From contig NC_065541.1 of assembly GCF_932294415.1 (NCBI RefSeq), positions 50,012,290 through 50,076,289 of the forward strand: a stretch of DNA of 64,000 nt, read 5' to 3'. Below, piece by piece: positions 1 through 11,232 of the stretch (the stretch's first letter is position 1; each line of letters starts with the position of its first letter). The notes beneath the pieces are model-generated. The model was not told the origin of the DNA. It did no database searches and saw only the letters and a list, made by a program, of their open reading frames with translations. Source of the stretch: Quercus robur. Its lineage: Eukaryota; Streptophyta; Magnoliopsida; Fagales; Fagaceae. The position numbers and the translations under genes were made by a program.

Positions 1-411
1 ATAGAAAGCCAAAGGGGGTGTCTGATGGGACAAGTACTCAAGTAAAGGCTCAGATGATCAACAAGTGTAGGATTAAGATGGTCCAAAAAGGGTTATATAA
101 CGTGAGAGACCCTCCACGAGGAAGAAGAAGAAAAAGAAGAGAAAAACACCATCAAAAACTGGGAAACAGATCTGTAACAAAGCTTTAAGAGCAAATATTT
201 AAGAATCAGTGTCCTCGGACTAATCCGAGAACGTTATTCCTTAATAAACTTCTGTTATCTTTCTCTCTTTGGCATCAAAATCTATTTTTCTATTATCTGA
301 TTCACTAAAGCCCAGTTCTTCAACCCATTATTTACAAATTTATTGTTTTGGGCTATTTTGGGCTTAAGTTCATATACCTGTTGAGCTAGAAGTCTAAACC
401 AAGTCCTTACA
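1..411 (+). mobile_element. 3' part of a TAT-like gypsy LTR (fossil)
   Basis: This stretch matches the second half of the LTRs of element A (10457-11232 and 29143-29928): the same order of a 'tactcaagt' block, a 'gatcaacaagtgtagga' block, a TATA-like segment, a purine-rich segment and an end in CCTTACA at 411. The window edge cuts it, so a solo LTR and the end of a complete element cannot be told apart. It is a fossil non-coding copy of a family present four times in the window. Confidence 0.75.
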
Positions 412-1888
412 GTAGCTATTAATGGAGTTTTATATACTTTTTTTTTTTTTTTTTTTTTTTATACCAAAAGACACCTATAATTTATTAGTGAGTTTCAGTT
501 AGTTCAACTAGGAAAATCACTTATTCTTGAATAAGAGAGTAAGAGTTCAAAAATTAATCAGGGTTTAAATTTCCCAACATTCTCTATGTAATATGGAATT
601 TCTTTTATCAGTTTCTACTTGTTTAAAATTCTTAATTGGTTTGGTCAAAAAAAAAAAAAAAAATTCTTAATTGGTTAATTAATAAAGTTGTATGTTAAAA
701 TATTTATTAATATTATTGGCATTTCTTTATGTTTCCAAAAAGTTCAGAATTTAAGGTTCAAATTTCTCTCCTCAACATATTGAATTATATATATAAACAA
801 ATAATGTTGCAATGGCCAGTTGATGTCTTGAGATCATGAGGAATCTTCGCAATCTCAATTAAATCCTAAACGAGCGTGTATCAAGATGTAAATTACCTAT
901 TATATTTTGTATGACAGTAAAGCACTTGTTTTATAATTACTTTATGTTACTAATTATATTATTTAATTTTTTTTGAATCATTTATATGTTTCTTTTTGTG
1001 AAGTCAATTAATCATATGTTTCATGCTTATGTTTTGAACGTCTTGTTTGCCTAAGCTAAAAGCTTAGCTCTATGCCTCTATCACCTTAATTGGGGAGCAG
1101 GGTTTAAATTTTAAACACATCCATTAGAATTACCACAAGGAACTAATTGAATTATAAAACTCTTAATTAAAGGATTGGTTTTCATGCCTTTACTAGACTT
1201 GCTTTCATTATGTTAATAGAGCCAAAATGCAATACGGTAGAGGCCAAGAGTAAGACAGCTAACGTGGTAGACCAGGAAAGACTGCTATTCCCATGAAAGC
1301 AATAAGGATGCATGTCTTGCTTACCGTTGATTAAAAAACCCCTCAATTTTCTATAGTGTTGTGATCAAGCTTAGAGCCGTCACCAGGTATAGTATAAGAG
1401 TAACGTCCAGGAATTATTGGCAATTAGTGAGGGTGGTGGTGGTGATGGTGGTGGCGACAGTAAAAATGATGATAATGATAGTGGTGATGATAGTGGCGAT
1501 GACGACAACAGTAATTATGATGGTAGTGGTAGTAGATATATGGGATGATATTGGCAACAATAGTGGTGATGGTAACATATATTAACTATGTAACGAATCT
1601 TGATAATGGTATGAGAATGGTTTTATTGATAGAATTCAAATAATGACACAATTCTCCTTAAAATTTAAACTTGGGATTTTAATGCTTAAAAATACGGAGA
1701 TCAAGGTTTCACATACTCATTGAAATAACTCTTTTATTAACCCAAACAAAGGAAATCAACATTAGAAATTTTCAAATTACAGCTTTGAATAAATCTCACA
1801 CCAAAATCCCTTGTTTGGACACAACATAAAAGTTCATAAAAAGAAAGAGGGCATCTCTAAATAGTAAATATTACATGAAGCAAGTCGT
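412..1888. other. Intergenic, AT-rich, 3' of the O-methyltransferase gene
   Basis: I see no gene here. It holds a T-run at 440-461, a possible decayed tRNA-derived SINE around 484-560 (weak A-box-like and B-box-like strings), and a purine-rich minisatellite at about 1428-1575 built of GTG, GAT and GAC triplets. The minisatellite is open in one frame only because of its low complexity. Confidence 0.6.
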
Positions 1889-4754
1889 TTACTTGAAAAA
1901 CTCCATAACCCACAGATCACAGACAGAACATTCAAATTTGATGCCACTAAATCCAGCCATGGTTGCCAAGGCCATGATTTCTTCTTGGGTCCTTTCCTTT
2001 CCTCCAGTGTGTTGAGTCATCATTAACATATCCAATTGATAGGTGCTCTTCATAGCAGTGCTAATATTGGGCATAGTTGGAATAACTGCCTCTACAACAA
2101 TAACCTTTCCATCATTTGGGATAGCATTGTAGCAATTTTTTAACAGCTTCAAGCAGTATTCGTCACTCCAATCATGAAGTATCGTCTGAAAAATCATCCA
2201 ATTATGGCATCATTTTTCTTGAAAAATTATACCATGTATTATTTATTTAGTATAAATTATATATATATATATATATATATCATTTCTACCTAATAAATAA
2301 CCGGTTTCTTATAATATTTTGCGCCATTACCAAATCAATTGGATGGGGAATAATTGAGACAATCAAATAAGAAGAAAAGCATTTCCTATGGAACACAAAT
2401 CAGTTTGTAATGTATTTGGATTTATGTCAAGGGTAACATAATGCCTTTTAGATATGAAACTAACCTTCATAAAAATGACATGTCCTTCAGGAACGTTCTC
2501 AAACATATCTCCTTCTACATGTTCCACACCTGTAACATAAATTAAAACCTTATCTACATATATTACGTATAAATACACCTTAGGCTATTAAGGTTTTCAA
2601 ACTTATGATCCAAAATTATTATTCCTCAAAAACATTAAAACATTTGATCAAATTTTAACTTTTAACTTATTCTTCTTCTTCTTCTTCATATATATATATA
2701 TATATATATTTTTTTTTTTGAGGGGGGGGGGGGGGGAGAATCAATCATGTTTTAACTTGGTGAAAGAAGACGACACCTGAAAAATAAAAATTATGAACTG
2801 AAATAATACCAGGATAAGGTCGAGCATGTTGTATAACATGAGGCAAGTCGAAATTAATGCCCTTGATATTGGGGTATCTAGTAGTGATTAAGTTACTGGT
2901 AACTCCTAGACCACCACCAACATCGACTAGTTGCCTGAGTTGCTCAAAACCTTTGTAAGACTCAAGGATCTTCTTGATGACAATAGTAGTGTGGTTGAAC
3001 ATTGCTACGTTAAACAGCTTATTAAATCTGGGGTCCAAGTCTGTATACTTGAAGAAATGCGTGCCATAAGTCCTATTGAATGGAATTCCTCCCTCAAGAA
3101 TTGCATCGTTCAGTTGGGACCTATAAAGAGCTTTGGTTAGATACCATATCTTTCATTTATCTAGATTCAAGAGCACTACACAATTACAATAGCATATTTA
3201 ATTTTTGAAAATTAGATTGGGGAACTGAGTATGCTTTTGAGGTGGTACTGGACCACATAAGCGGAACTACCAAATCTTATAAGATGGTTTCATGAGATCA
3301 TTCTCTCTCTACGTAGAACCCATACGCATAGAACATACACATATTATGAAAGCGACATCTTATAAGATATATTTTTTCTCTCGATAAATGCCCATATGAT
3401 ATATCTATCTCCATTTTGTGAAATTTAATTTTGATTTTGAATTTCTTCATTTACACTAATAAAAAATAATTAATTTTCTTTACTATTAAAAGAAAAATGA
3501 TTAACTTTCAAGAAAAGTCAAAGTTGCAAATCTTCTGTATTGACTCGGCTTTCCCATACAACTAAACAAAACTTTGTTTTGCTTTTGCCCATCAATTATT
3601 TGACCCAATTTTTTCTGATACCAAGTTTTGTTGATATCAAATGTAATTATTTGACCCAAATTAAGCAAGAAACGAAGTTATTAAAAAGGGCATAAAGCCT
3701 ATCATAATAAAAATAGTAAAATATAGGGGCAATTACATATATGCATATAGCAGATAGTAGACTTTGACCTTAATTTCAAATTTAATTCAATGTTTAATTA
3801 TATTAACCACCATTTTTATAGTTTAAAAGTGCTATATTAATGTTTTGAGAATTTTGTAATTTCACTAGTTGGCACCTCCTGGTATTTTAAATAAAAACAT
3901 TTAGGATTCAAATAATCTCTACCCTAATTATCAAATAATAATAATAATAATAATAAAATAAAAAAGTTATGGTACAAAAAAAAAATATGATTTAGATTTT
4001 CTCTTACTTCACACATTCGTAATCAATTACCAAAGGTAATAAGCAAAAATAAATCAAACAATCAATGAAGACCAAGTAAAGGGAAAATATTCTCAAAAAA
4101 AAAAAAAAAGTAATTTTATAACTACAAATTATTTTATAACATTTTTACAAAATATTGACATGGTCAATTCTTATTAGTTTTCATATGGACTTATCGTTAA
4201 TATCATTTTTTCACTTACTAATAACTATTCATTATATAAAAAAAAATATTGTAAAATAGTTTATAATTATAGTATTTTTCAAATTCAAAATAAGAAAGGA
4301 AAAAAAAATAATAATAAAAAACGAACCAGCTTTTTATAAAGACTTGGTCTTGAGCCAAGGCCGTGTAGGGACCCAATGACACGCCATCTTCATTAGTCAC
4401 GAAGTACTCAGACACAGGAGTAAGACCGTAGAGCCTCTGGAAAGACCCAAAGTCCTCATCAGCAACCACGGTGCAACCAAGCACAGAGTGGCTGACCAGC
4501 AGCTTGAGAATGCGGTCCAGCATCATGGCTGCGTCGGGGTTCTTGGTGGGCATCTGAGCTACAATCTGCGAGGGAGAGAGCTTGGCTCCAGGACCCGCTT
4601 TGGTTAAGATATCAAAAACCCCAAGCTCAATGGCCGAGTGCAAGACCATGGGCAGCACAATGGAGGTCGAGAGCTGCATGGCACAGGAGAAACTCTTTTC
4701 TTCTCTTTGATCATTATCAAGATTTCTTGGATTGGATTCTTTTAGAAAGGCCAT
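1889..4754 (-). CDS. COMT-like class II plant O-methyltransferase, four exons
   Basis: A SAM-dependent small-molecule O-methyltransferase of the caffeic acid 3-O-methyltransferase family, expected in the cytosol. Exons on the minus strand are 4754-4327, 3120-2810, 2529-2465 and 2185-1889. All introns are GT-AG, phases agree and the sum is 366 codons plus stop, the usual family length. The N-terminal dimerisation domain covers about residues 25-120. The SAM loop VDVGGGLG is at 208-215, and GINFDLPHV at 230-238 is typical. The three catalytic residues known from alfalfa COMT (His269, Glu297, Glu329) align with His272 (in ILHDWSD), Glu300 and Glu332. Pocket positions remembered for alfalfa COMT differ: Asn131 aligns with Ala134 and His166 with Thr169, so the substrate is probably not the classic lignin precursor. 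A TATA box lies about 90 bp upstream. The gene looks intact; expression and substrate are unknown. Introns hold (TA)n and a G-run at 2722-2736. Confidence 0.9.
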
Positions 4755-4838
4755 AATATTAGGACTAAAAGTGAACTGATCGAACTCTTATTTGTTTTCT
4801 TCACGTACTAGATATAAGATATTTAATTGAATGGTTGA

Positions 4839-4846
4839 TTTATATA
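4839..4846 (-). promoter_or_regulatory. TATA box of the O-methyltransferase gene
   Basis: On the minus strand TATATAAA lies 85-92 bp upstream of the ATG at 4754, a normal TATA plus leader spacing for a plant gene. A CACGTA core (minus TACGTG) lies at about 4802-4807, between the TATA box and the ATG, so it would be in the leader. Confidence 0.6.
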
Positions 4847-5071
4847 GGCATTCAAGAATGGGAAAAACTTATTGGGTTGTGTTAACGGGTACCGCAAGGT
4901 TCTCTTTAACTATAATATTTTTTACTCTTTTTTTTTTTGACAAAATTTTTGTTTTATTTATTTACTTTTTTGTTTTTGTTTTTTTGGGTAGTTTATGTCA
5001 TTTTTTTTTTTTAGTTTTATAGGTACTATTTGGTGTTTTTTTTTTTTACTATTTTTGACAAATTTCTGTCC
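4847..5071. other. Upstream region of the O-methyltransferase gene, T-rich
   Basis: T-rich sequence with several T-runs on the plus strand. Reading frames across it are low-complexity Phe/Leu or Lys runs and are not genes. Confidence 0.5.
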
Positions 5072-5409
5072 TTTTATGTACTTAACAAGCACCAAGTGGT
5101 GCTTGTTAACATTTTTCATACAGTTTACCGGGGAAAAAAAAAAACATTTTCCATGCATACATGGTTTTTGTTGGGTGCACGTGACACCCTTGGATTCCAG
5201 CATACACATTTGTCAAAGCCCATTTTATGTACTTAACAAGCACCGCTTGGTGTTTGTTAACATTTTCCATACAAACACCAAGCGGTGCTTGTTAACATTT
5301 TCCATATAGTTTACCGAAATATATATATATTTTCCATACATGCATGGTTTTTGTTGGGTGCATGTGACACCCTTGGATTCCAGCACACACATTTGTCAAA
5401 ACTCATTTA
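5072..5409 (+). repeat. Two-copy tandem duplication with hairpins
   Basis: Unit 1 (5072-5222) and unit 2 (5223-5409) share the order 'acttaacaagcacc', 'catacatggtttttgttggg', 'gacacccttggattccagc' and 'acacatttgtcaaa'. Unit 1 contains a palindrome at 5082-5109 (13-bp arms). Unit 2 is longer and contains a perfect 23-bp inverted repeat, 5235-5257 against 5271-5293, with a 13-nt loop. It lies a few hundred bases upstream of the O-methyltransferase promoter. No protein is supported. Confidence 0.75.
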
Positions 5410-5451
5410 TGAGCTTGTTCCAAAAGTTTTCAAAATTTGCTCTTTCATTTA

Positions 5452-5633
5452 AAATAAGTCTTGTACCACATAAAATGACTCAACAAATGCCACAACTTGT
5501 CTATGTGGCAAGTTGTGGTTGGTGGAGAGGTGTCCCCACATGGATCTACCACCACCCCTCCACCAACCACAACTTACCACATGGGCAAGTTGTGGCATTT
5601 GTTGTGCCACTTTATGTGGCATAGGACTTATTT
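5452..5633. mobile_element. Foldback MITE, Mutator-type, copy 1
   Basis: A 182-bp palindromic element whose ends AAATAAGTC and GACTTATTT begin long inverted arms containing 'ccacataaa' and 'gccacaactt'. It is flanked by a perfect 9-bp direct repeat, tttcattta, at 5443-5451 and 5634-5642. Nine-base target duplications are characteristic of the Mutator superfamily. A second copy lies at 55788-55959. It has no coding capacity. Confidence 0.85.
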
Positions 5634-5642
5634 TTTCATTTA

Positions 5643-6300
5643 TTGAGAAATAACCAAAGCTTGGGAGAGGTCTGACTTCTCTTAATGAGAAGTGATGCAA
5701 GGCGTGTGGGACCCGCTGAAGTAAAAGAATAGAAGAAAAAAAAAGAAAAGAAAAAGAAACTAAGGCCATTCGGCCTTGTGGGAAGCTAAAGCAAATAGAG
5801 AGCCATTTTGGCCATGAGTTCCAGAGTGAGCAAAAAACATAGAAAAGAGAGATTTTCAACTTGAGAGGTGCAGTCCGAAAAGATAGAGAGAAACATAGTG
5901 AGAGTGTGAGAGAGTGAAAAAGAAAAATGAGACATTTTTCTTTGCTCAAGCTACACACAAGGAAGAAAAATTGGTGGAGTTCTCTTGGAGTTTTTGAGTG
6001 CTACAACTATGGAGAATTGGAGTATTTAGAGGAAGATTTTGCTACTGGCATTGTGGTGAGATTGTATTTTACTCCTTGAGATTTAATTTATTGTGTATCC
6101 AATTTATTGTGGACTCAAGTTTAGCATAAACTTGATAGTTGTAATTTCTATTTCATAGTGGATATTTTTTAGAGCTGCTCCATGGTTTTTCCCTCTACAC
6201 CAAAGGGTTTTCCATGTAATATTTGCTGTTCTTGTGTGGTTGTGTTTATGTGGTGTTTGCTGGAATTTTTTTGTTTCCATAATATTGCTATTGCTTGGTA
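5643..6300 (+). mobile_element. Probable copia-like LTR remnant (fossil)
   Basis: The region around 5760-6270 reads like the R/U5 side of a plant copia LTR: a GAGA-rich leader, then the strings 'tagtggatattttttagagc', 'gctccatggtttttccctct' and 'aaagggttttccatgtaa', which echo the common copia LTR end. I found no partner LTR, primer-binding site or target duplication, so this is a tentative solo or truncated LTR. Confidence 0.4.
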
Positions 6301-6304
6301 GATA

Positions 6305-6339
<35 letters not shown>

Positions 6340-6909
6340 TTTACACATAGACATAGAGGGGATTTGGGATTTTTTGCTAATAGTTTTCAAATTAGACAGT
6401 TCAATAAAACCATTAAAGTGAGAGGTTCAAGGTTTTAAAGGTCAGACCGAAGTCGAACCGTTATGACGTTATAATTAATTTAATAATTATTTAAAATATA
6501 AATAAATATATTAAATTAATACAAATTGAAAAATAAAATAAAATAAAATAATCAAATTAAATGTATTTTTCATAAAAATTCCATAACTTATTTAACATGC
6601 TAGTGCCTAGATAAAATGTCATCATCTCATTAACAAAAACAAAACAATAGATGCACTTAGATATTTTCAACAAAAATTGAAGTATAATAATAATAATATG
6701 AAAAGCTTTTTGTTCCATGTTGACAGATTCATGGCAATTATAGACTTATAGTACAAAATTTTGAATTGAAGTAGCATTGTGCAATCAAGGGACGTGGGTG
6801 GGTGGCTCAGTAGGCCAGTTATAGGCACTAGCACACTGTACACTACATACTTAAGAAAAAGACTCAAAATTAAGCTAAAAAGAAAAGAAACGCATTGTGC
6901 ACCATACAC
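6301..6909. other. Intergenic, AT-rich repeat remnants
   Basis: A (TA)n run at 6301-6327 is followed by AT-rich DNA. The 6415-6465 stretch (ggttcaaggttttaaagg and aaccgttatgac) resembles a common plant GGTTCAA-type MITE end; a similar stretch lies at 7765-7910. No gene is seen. Confidence 0.4.
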
Positions 6910-7463
6910 TAGGGTGGTCATTCGTGTTCCTAGATCGGATTTGTGTCGTGTCGAGTTATGAGTATTTGGCTATATTGGTTTACTCGAATCCAACCTGTTT
7001 AGTAACATGTCAAAATCCTCAACTCAAACACGATTTGTTTATTAAACAGGTCAACTCAACACGTTTAATTCGTTTAATTAACAAGTCATGTAAAGGTTAG
7101 TACAAATGGCTTATTTAATAATCTATTCGATTAATAAGTCATACTAGACCTATATAATTTTTATTGATTTCCATATATCTAAAATTAATATACAATTAAA
7201 ACAATAAATATAAATATGAATATAGTAATAAACATATAAAAACAACAATTAATTAAGCAATAATATCAAAATAACTAATAACTTTATAAGCTAAACGGAT
7301 CAGACGGGTTCACATGTTGAACATGAACACGATCTATTTATTAAACGGGTTAGCCGTGTCAATCCAAATATGACTTGAACTCGTTTAGCCTCAACCCATA
7401 ACTTATTTATAAACGGGTTAATTATGTTAGGTTTGCGAGTTGTGTCAGATCTTACCACCCCTA
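6910..7463. mobile_element. hAT-type non-autonomous element
   Basis: The ends TAGGGTGGTCA and TACCACCCCTA are imperfect terminal inverted repeats. The flanking 8-mers ccatacac (6902-6909) and ccacacac (7464-7471) differ at one base, consistent with the 8-bp duplication made by hAT transposases. The interior carries repeated 'cgggt'/'acccg' motifs typical of the abundant plant MITEs of this type and no coding capacity. Confidence 0.75.
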
Positions 7464-7471
7464 CCACACAC

Positions 7472-8029
7472 TACAGAAATAGAGGGTGTGATTTTGGTCT
7501 TCATGAAAGAAGAAGAAACAGAAAGACATGCTCCTCGCAGAAGTCAATGGCGGAGCGATTGGCGTAAGCTGTTTCATGTGTGTTATTTTATTTTTATCTT
7601 TTTATAGTTTCCTTTGTTTTTCTTACCGACAGAATTACTTTTTCCTGCCAAAATCCGAAATGTTTCCCAGTAGTTGTGTTTCTTTTCCTTTTTTATTTAT
7701 TTTTATTTTTATTTATTTTATTTATTAAAGTTTTTTGGTGTACAAATTCAAAGGGAAGTAAGGAACTATGAGAACCGTATAGTTGGACTACGGTTCGAAC
7801 GGTTCCCTGCTTTTTTGGTATAAACTGGTTCTTAGGATTAAAAGAACCGTGTTTATGAGAGGTTCACGGTTAATCGGGTTGGACCATATGGTCCAATTTG
7901 GGTTTGAAAACCATGTTTACACATTAGTGTGTATACACACAAATGTTAAATAACATTAAAATCATGAATTTAATTCATGTCATGATTTATTAAATTGGTT
8001 GATACAGATATAGATATTCAAGGATTTAA
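7472..8029. other. Intergenic; probable MITE remnant
   Basis: Contains T-rich sequence and a GGTTC/GAACC-rich block at 7765-7915 (for example 'gaaccgt' and 'acggttcgaacggttcc') that looks like a decayed inverted-repeat element. Reading frames are low-complexity. No gene is supported. Confidence 0.4.
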
Positions 8030-9880
8030 CCTATGCATGTGTTTGTGTCTTTGCCGTTGACAGTTTGCTCTTTTGTCGAGCAAATGATAATGATTGTCAA
8101 ACAATTTTGGACATCCTTGCAACATATGAACAAGCCTTGAGCTAGTAGATCAATAGTGGTAAAACCCAATTGTTCTTTAGCAAGAATACAAATCATCATA
8201 CAAAAATCAGAATTTCAGATTTTTTTGGTGTCTCGGTTGCTTCTCAATATGAAAAATATTTAGGTCTCTCATCCTTTGTAGGGTGAGCAAAAAAAAAAGA
8301 GTTTCAACTATATAAGAGAGTGAGTTTGGCACAAAATATAAGGGTGGATAGAAAAACTTTTGTCTCAAGCAGGCCACGAAGTTCTCATCAAATCCGTGCT
8401 ACAAGCAATGTCAACTTTCACTATGGGCTGCTTCAAACTACCAAAAAGCCTATGCAAAGACATTGAATCTCTGATCCGAAAGCTTCGGTGGGGATATAAG
8501 GAAGAAACAAGAAAAATTCACTGGATAGCTTGGGACAAATTATGTTTACCAAAATGTCAAGGCAGTTTGGGATTTAGAGACATTAAGAACTTCAATCTTG
8601 CTTTATTGGGCAAACAGGTTTGGCGGCATGTTCATAACATTGAGTCTTTTTATTCTATAAAGTCTTCCAAGGCAAAATTCTTTCCCAACTGCTCTGTGTT
8701 GGACAGTGAGGTGAAGCTCACTGGTTCCTATGCCTGGCAAAGCATCCTAAAAGCGAGAACAGTGGTGCAACGGTGCTCGGCCTGGTGCATTGGTGATGGA
8801 AGGTAGGTTCGCATTCGTGGAGATAAATGGCTTCCTGATCTGCACTCAAGTCGCATCTTATTTCCACAAACAAACCTGCCTAACAATGCTCTAGTTTGCT
8901 GTCTCATTGACGATGATGGTCCTCGCTGGGACGAGGAACGGGTATGGTCTGAATTTTTTCCTCATGAAGCAGTGACCATTCTTGACGTTCAATTTAGCTC
9001 TCGGCAAACACCAGATACACTCATCTAGACTGGTACAAAATCGGGGCGATATTTGACCAAGAGTGCATGTAAAATCCTATCTGAAGCTCCCAGTTCTGGC
9101 CCATCAAATCCGTCGGCTCACAGCAGGTTCTAGAAGAATATCTGGGCACTGGCAGTCCCAAATAAAATCAAACATTTATTTGGCGAGCATGCCGTGAATT
9201 GCTCCCCACAAAAAAGAACCTCTACACTAGGAATGTGACCCAAAATAGCACCTGTGACTTGTGCCAGGAGGCTGTGGACGATGTAATTCATGCGTTATGG
9301 GGCTGTCAGGCATTGAAAGAAGTTTGGTGGGAAGAACCATGCCTTAGAAACCAGCTCATGGCTCGGTTTGTGGACTTTCGTGACTTATGGACTGGAAGTA
9401 CAGGTAGCGACGAGCATCACTTAGCGGAGAGATTTCCCTTTGTGGCTTGGTGTATTTGGCATACCCGAAACGCTTCCAGACTGAATAATTCGTGCCTACC
9501 ATTTTCGAGCATTTACCGAGACTCAATGTATCGGCTGCAGGAATATCTAACAACCCAACTTCAAGGACTTTCCGAGGCATTTACTGCTATGGACCGCATG
9601 TCACTCACAACCTATAGCAATTGGATGCCACCACGAAGCACGCAGTGTAAAGCGAACTTCGACGGAGCTGTTTTCTAGGATACACAAATGGCATGTGTTG
9701 GCGTGGTGATCAGAAACTCGTTTGGCCATGTGATCGGAGCACTTTCAGTGAGTTTGTTTCTCCCATCAACAGTGGACGACGTCGAGGCAGTAGCATGCAG
9801 GAAAGCAATCAGCTTTGCTCTGAACCTCGGCCTTGATAATGTGGAGTTTAAAGGCATTCGGAAACAGTCATAAATTTAAG
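8030..9880 (+). pseudogene. LINE (L1-type) 3' fragment: RT end, zf-RVT, RNase H
   Basis: A 5'-truncated non-LTR retrotransposon. It starts at the RT catalytic motif, where F-A-V-D-S-L-L-F-C-R-A near 8050 corresponds to the usual FADDSLLF with one catalytic Asp replaced by Val. It continues through the thumb (LLSQAGHEVLIKSVLQAMST, 8358-8419), a zf-RVT domain (9199-9360; CDLC and HALWGC cysteines and histidine) and a C-terminal RNase H-like domain (CKANFDGAVF at about 9648-9677, then CVGVVIRN and VDDVEAVACRKAI from 9688). Stops at several places, including TAG at 8803-8805 and 9676-9678, break the frame. It is a dead copy. The 3' end merges into AT-rich DNA after 9880 and no target duplication was found. 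Confidence 0.85.
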
Positions 9881-10234
9881 GCCCCCAACTCTGACTCCAG
9901 ATGTCCTGGTTCGATCGGCCATATTGTTGATTTATATATTTATATATTATAAGCTTTATTATATATAAGTCTTACAAATTAATGCGTTATCAATCATAAA
10001 AAAATATTATCATATGTGTATCAATTATAAGTGTGATAATGGGTATCAAATTGAGTCATATATTAGGCAATCATCATGGAGTGAACGATTATCTTGTTGA
10101 AATGACACCAATTATATTCATTGTTAAATCAGTTTGTAATTTTTATTTTTATTTTTTTTGTCTTTTTAAAAAAGTTTGTATGCTTTTTGTATTAAAATTT
10201 GTTGTAACTTTTTAATATTTTTATATGGAAAATG
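9881..10234. other. Intergenic, AT-rich
   Basis: Low-complexity AT-rich sequence between the LINE fragment and a small foldback repeat. No gene is seen. Confidence 0.5.
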
Positions 10235-10432
10235 TTAATTAGGGCTACAAATTTTACTATAAAAGTTTTATAAGTTTTTTTTTTGGATAAAAATAAAAGT
10301 TTTATAAGTTGATGTGTCACAATCATAAATATGTATTTTAGACCTACATTTATTATGTTGTTGAATTCTATTAGTCACATTGATTGCCACCTCTCTTTAT
10401 AAATATTATATAGTAAATTTGTAGTATTTGCA
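10235..10432. repeat. Possible foldback MITE
   Basis: The left end 'ctacaaattttactataaaa' and the right end near 10408-10428 (reverse complement 'tactacaaatttactatataa') form imperfect inverted arms around an AT-rich core. No clear target duplication was found. Confidence 0.4.
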
Positions 10433-10456
10433 ATACTTTCTTTTTATAACGGATGA

Positions 10457-11232
10457 TGTAGGGTTAAGGGTCCAGAATCATGCATTGGGCCTTGGGTTTT
10501 GTCCGAGGATGTTGGATGATCTGAGGAGGAACAAATAGTTATTAGAAATTACAATTTAAAGTCTCTTGAGTAAGGAACGAATGGAAGGTGGTCTAAGGAG
10601 GAACTCCTTCTCGGATATGATGAACGCAGTTCACGTATGTACTTCGGCAATTAGAGTAACCCTCCAAGAAGCTCCAATGATAGGGACATGCCTCATGAAC
10701 ATACGAGAAGGAAGGAAACCCAAAAATATCTAAGAGAAAGCTGCCACCATCGCATTAAATGCACTGCAGCTACTTTTCTGGCTGCATTTATGTGGAGAAG
10801 ACCTTTGAACAGTATTGCCTTAGCTACCACAACTCACAGAAAACTAAAGAGGGTGTCTAATGGGACAGGTACTCAAGTGATGGCTCAGATGATCAACAAG
10901 TGTAGGATGAAGATGGTCCAAAGGGAGATATATAATATGAAAGACCCTACATGAGAGAGAGATCGAAAAAGAGAGAGAGAACACTGTATTCATCTAAATT
11001 GTTCTTGTATTCAATTGTAACCAACTTATACAAGTTTGATCTCCTCGGACAGTGAAGTCGTTCAACTTTACCTTCTTTGTTCTTGCTTGATCATCTTCCA
11101 AATCCATACTAGTTGTTGTCAAATTCATTAAAGCCTAGTTCTTCGAACCACTCTCTACAAATTTATTGTATTGGGCTCATTGGGCCAAGATCCCACACAT
11201 TTTGGGTTTAGGCTGTAAACCGTGTCCCTACA
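10457..11232 (+). repeat. Element A, 5' LTR
   Basis: 776 bp with TG...CA ends inside the inverted heptamer TGTAGGG/CCCTACA. A TATA-like segment (gatatataat) lies at about 10926-10935, followed by a GAGA-rich stretch, a likely U3/R boundary. It is followed directly by a primer-binding-type sequence. Confidence 0.88.

Noticed and set aside
1361-1585. Open frame rich in Val and Met
   Set aside because: It lies over a GTG/GAT triplet minisatellite; composition alone keeps it open.
4831-5309. Several overlapping frames upstream of the O-methyltransferase
   Set aside because: Phe- or Lys-rich readings of T-runs and of the duplicated hairpin unit, with no domain.
5449-5958. 169-codon minus-strand frame
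   Set aside because: It crosses a foldback MITE and a CT-rich copia-like LTR remnant; no protein pattern.
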